Position numbers and translations under genes: made by a program
In this document: positions 30,555 through 32,155 of the stretch, piece by piece
How the letters are laid out: every line of letters starts with the position of its first letter
Numbering within the stretch: position 1 is the stretch's first letter
The notes under the pieces: model-generated
What the model was told of the DNA's origin: nothing
What the model saw: only the letters and a program-made list of their open reading frames with translations
Databases searched by the model: none
From: Clostridia bacterium
GTDB taxonomy: Bacteria > Bacillota > Clostridia > Oscillospirales > Butyricicoccaceae
Direction of reading: 5' to 3'
NCBI GenBank assembly: GCA_017521295.1
Contig: JAFXDF010000042.1
Location: forward strand, 1-32,155
Length of the DNA stretch: 32,155 bases

Positions 30555-31373
30555 GTGAAGAAAAAACATCTGAAGATCGCCGCCCTGGCGGCGGCTCTGG
30601 CCCTGATCGTCGGTCTGTGCCTGTTTGCCAACGCCCTGGTGGGCAATCCGGTGTCCAAGGCCCTGGCCACCCGGGCCGCAAAAGCCCGCATGACGACGCA
30701 TTACCCCACCTACACCCTTGAAGAGGTAAATTACAGCTTCAAGGACGGCAATTACTACGCCCATCTCACCGACCCCAACCAGATCGACGGGGATTTTTCC
30801 ATGGCCTTCACCGGCGGGGGAAAACTGCTGTGGGACAGCTATGAAGATCGGGTGCCCTCCGGCGAAAACACCCGCAGCCGCCTGTCCATGGCATACCGCG
30901 ATATGGTGGATGCTGTTCTGGAAACGCCCCAGGCCGGTCTGCCACTGGACTTCGGCTACGGTGATCTGGAATGCTGGAGCCGGGAGATCCTGGAACTGGA
31001 GCTTGAGGACGCCCCCGACTATGCCCTCATTACCGACGATCTGGTGCCCAACGGCATCTACGATGTGCGGGCCCTGGGCGCCCAGGCCGGCCATCTGGTC
31101 TATTACCTGCAGGAGGAAAGCCCCTCTCTGGAGCGGCTGGCCCACTGGCTTTTGGAGATCCGCCGGATGATGGACGAGGCAGGCGTGCCCTTTGTGGACA
31201 TCGACCTGTCTTTGCGGTACCTGCGCGACGAAAACGACAGACGCCCCCACTCCGATCTGTACGTTCTGCACTTCCCCTATGAAGAGATTTACGAAGAGGG
31301 GCTTCTGGAGCGGGTGAAAGCGGCCAACGCCGACGCCATCGCCTATTACGCCGAACTGGACAAGCTGAAGTAA
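30555..31373 (+). CDS. Membrane-anchored extracytoplasmic protein, YfjL-like
   Basis: The 272-residue product has an N-terminal signal anchor (about 7-27, IAALAAALALIVGLCLFANAL) and an extracytoplasmic domain. The segment GNPVSKALATRAAKARMTTHYP, followed later by FKDGNYYAHLTDP and IDGDFSM, resembles YfjL-type proteins of Bacillota, whose function is unknown. GTG 30555 is chosen because AGGAGG lies 7 bases before it, 2 bases after the anti-sigma stop. As third gene of the sigma operon it may be an extracytoplasmic partner or sensor of the anti-sigma factor. Confidence 0.75.
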   Translation: MKKKHLKIAALAAALALIVGLCLFANALVGNPVSKALATRAAKARMTTHYPTYTLEEVNYSFKDGNYYAHLTDPNQIDGDFSMAFTGGGKLLWDSYEDRVPSGENTRSRLSMAYRDMVDAVLETPQAGLPLDFGYGDLECWSREILELELEDAPDYALITDDLVPNGIYDVRALGAQAGHLVYYLQEESPSLERLAHWLLEIRRMMDEAGVPFVDIDLSLRYLRDENDRRPHSDLYVLHFPYEEIYEEGLLERVKAANADAIAYYAELDKLK

Positions 31374-31393
31374 ATTCTGCAATTTTTACAGAG

Positions 31394-31418
31394 AAAACCG
31401 CCTTTCGGGGCGGTTTTT
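31394..31418 (+). terminator. Intrinsic terminator of the sigma operon
   Basis: A 9-bp stem (31394-31402 with 31409-31417) is followed by T bases, just after the stop of the YfjL-like gene. Confidence 0.85.
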
Positions 31419-31432
31419 CTTGCGTGAAGCCG

Positions 31433-31461
31433 TTGCATTTTTGTAAATGAAAGCGTATAAT
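31433..31461 (+). promoter_or_regulatory. Sigma-A type promoter of the citrate lyase operon
   Basis: TTGCAT (31433-31438) and TATAAT (31456-31461) are separated by 17 bases and lie 53 bases before citD. Confidence 0.75.
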
Positions 31462-31514
31462 TTTTTGAAGAATGTCCATTTCTGAATATTTTTAATCTGA
31501 AAGGATGCAGAAAT

Positions 31515-31784
31515 ATGAGTGAAGTTTTGAAACCCGCCTCTGCGGGCACCATGGAATCCAGCGACGTGCTGGTGGAGCTGGAGCCTGCTCAGGGCCGCGA
31601 GATCCAGCTGACCTCGGTGGTGGAAGCCCAGTTCGGCGATTCCATCCGTGCCGTGGCCGGCGAGATGCTGGACCAGTTCGGTCTGCAGAATGTCTGCCTG
31701 CGCATCGACGACCGGGGCGCTCTGGAGTGTGTGCTCCGCGCCCGCATCGAGACCGCTATCCTGCGTGCGAAAGGAGAGAACTGA
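31515..31784 (+). CDS. citD: Citrate lyase acyl carrier protein (gamma subunit)
   Basis: The 89-residue product carries the acetyl and citryl thioester during citrate cleavage. The signature SAGTMESSDV holds the serine (Ser15 by alignment with the Klebsiella protein) that is modified with phosphoribosyl-dephospho-CoA. The C-terminal DDRGALECVLRARIETA is also typical. AAAGGA precedes the ATG by about 9 bases. It is the first gene after the promoter and citE follows after 2 bases. No citC, the usual upstream ligase gene, precedes it here. Confidence 0.94.
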   Translation: MSEVLKPASAGTMESSDVLVELEPAQGREIQLTSVVEAQFGDSIRAVAGEMLDQFGLQNVCLRIDDRGALECVLRARIETAILRAKGEN

Positions 31785-31786
31785 TC

Positions 31787-32155
31787 ATGCGCCGTTCCAT
31801 GCTGTTTTTGCCCGGCAACACCCCCAACGTCATCCAGAACGGTGACGTTCTGGGCGCCGACGCCGTCATCTTCGACCTGGAGGACGCCGTCGCCCCCGAC
31901 CAGAAGGATGCTGCCCGTATCCTGGTCCGCAACACCATGACCTATCTGGACTTCTCCAAGGTGGAGACCATCGTCCGCATCAACTCTGTGGACACCGACT
32001 TCTGGAAGAAGGACCTGGAGACCATCCTGCCCCTGAAGCCCACCCTGATCATGCCCCCCAAGACCTCTACCGCTCAGGATGTCCTCACTGTGGACGCCTA
32101 TATGTGCGAGCTGGAGGACAAGCTGGGCTATGAGCGCAACACCGTCAAGCTGATC
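31787..32155 (+). CDS. citE: Citrate lyase beta subunit (citryl-CoA lyase), 5' part
   Basis: This CitE subunit splits citryl-ACP into acetyl-ACP and oxaloacetate. The first 123 residues are present and the gene runs off the window. MRRSMLFLPGNTPNVIQNGD, then GADAVIFDLEDAVAPDQKDAAR (metal-binding HpcH/HpaI-type start) and VRINSVDT are standard CitE features. AAAGGAGAG is well placed before the ATG, overlapping the end of citD. The alpha subunit and accessory genes are expected downstream. Confidence 0.93.
   Translation, partial: MRRSMLFLPGNTPNVIQNGDVLGADAVIFDLEDAVAPDQKDAARILVRNTMTYLDFSKVETIVRINSVDTDFWKKDLETILPLKPTLIMPPKTSTAQDVLTVDAYMCELEDKLGYERNTVKLI

Noticed and set aside
1..32155. tRNA or rRNA genes, CRISPR arrays, prophage or insertion sequences
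   Set aside because: I scanned both strands by eye and saw no regularly spaced repeats, transposase or integrase frames, or cloverleaf sequences.

Overview
The window reads as a chromosomal segment of a GC-rich member of the Bacillota, class Clostridia, most likely an Oscillospiraceae/Ruminococcaceae-type gut anaerobe. Evidence: RNase J, a GdpP-type c-di-AMP phosphodiesterase, the gene orders gdpP-rplI-dnaB and tilS-hpt-ftsH, a TepA-type ClpP-like protein beside RNase J, strong AGGAGG ribosome binding sites and sigma-A type promoters. The genus cannot be fixed from sequence alone. No rRNA, tRNA, CRISPR array, insertion sequence or prophage was seen.

Layout. 1-1836 (+): 3' end of an M32 carboxypeptidase, then a CCA-adding enzyme, ending at a shared terminator. 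1835-2451 (-): a Crp/Fnr-type regulator. 2528-10402 (-): a housekeeping operon read gdpP-rplI-dnaB-tilS-hpt-ftsH (c-di-AMP turnover, ribosome, replication, tRNA modification, purine salvage, membrane proteolysis), with start/stop overlaps and a terminator after ftsH. 10403-10752: a 78-bp palindromic interspersed repeat and an uncatalogued 46-codon gene (-). 10753-14992 (+): prfA, ppa, a Sua5-CoaE fusion gene, tepA and a small coupled ORF. 15042-17224 (+): RNase J with a long basic N-terminal tail. 17373-19132 (+): an M3 oligoendopeptidase.

19182-27710 (+): an oligopeptide ABC transporter operon (SBP, OppB, OppC, OppD, OppF, small membrane protein). This is the most unusual part. The OppC-type permease carries about 310 extra residues between its first membrane helix and its core permease domain, and these read as a seven-bladed RCC1-like beta-propeller. 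The OppF-type ATPase carries about 180 extra, largely charged and helical residues between Walker A and the Q-loop. The substrate-binding protein appears to have its C-terminal segment moved to the N-terminus (apparent circular permutation). Hairpins between the SBP and permease genes probably set stoichiometry. The peptidase just upstream fits peptide use, though it has its own promoter.

27710-29483: a small membrane-anchored protein (-), then a CNNM/CorC-type protein (+) behind a structured leader that ends in an intrinsic terminator, which suggests riboswitch or attenuator control. 29547-31418 (+): an ECF sigma factor, a zinc-finger anti-sigma factor and a YfjL-like membrane-anchored protein in one tight operon. 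31433-end (+): promoter, citD and the start of citE of a citrate lyase operon that runs off the window.

All family assignments come from motif recognition by eye. No database search or structure prediction was run.
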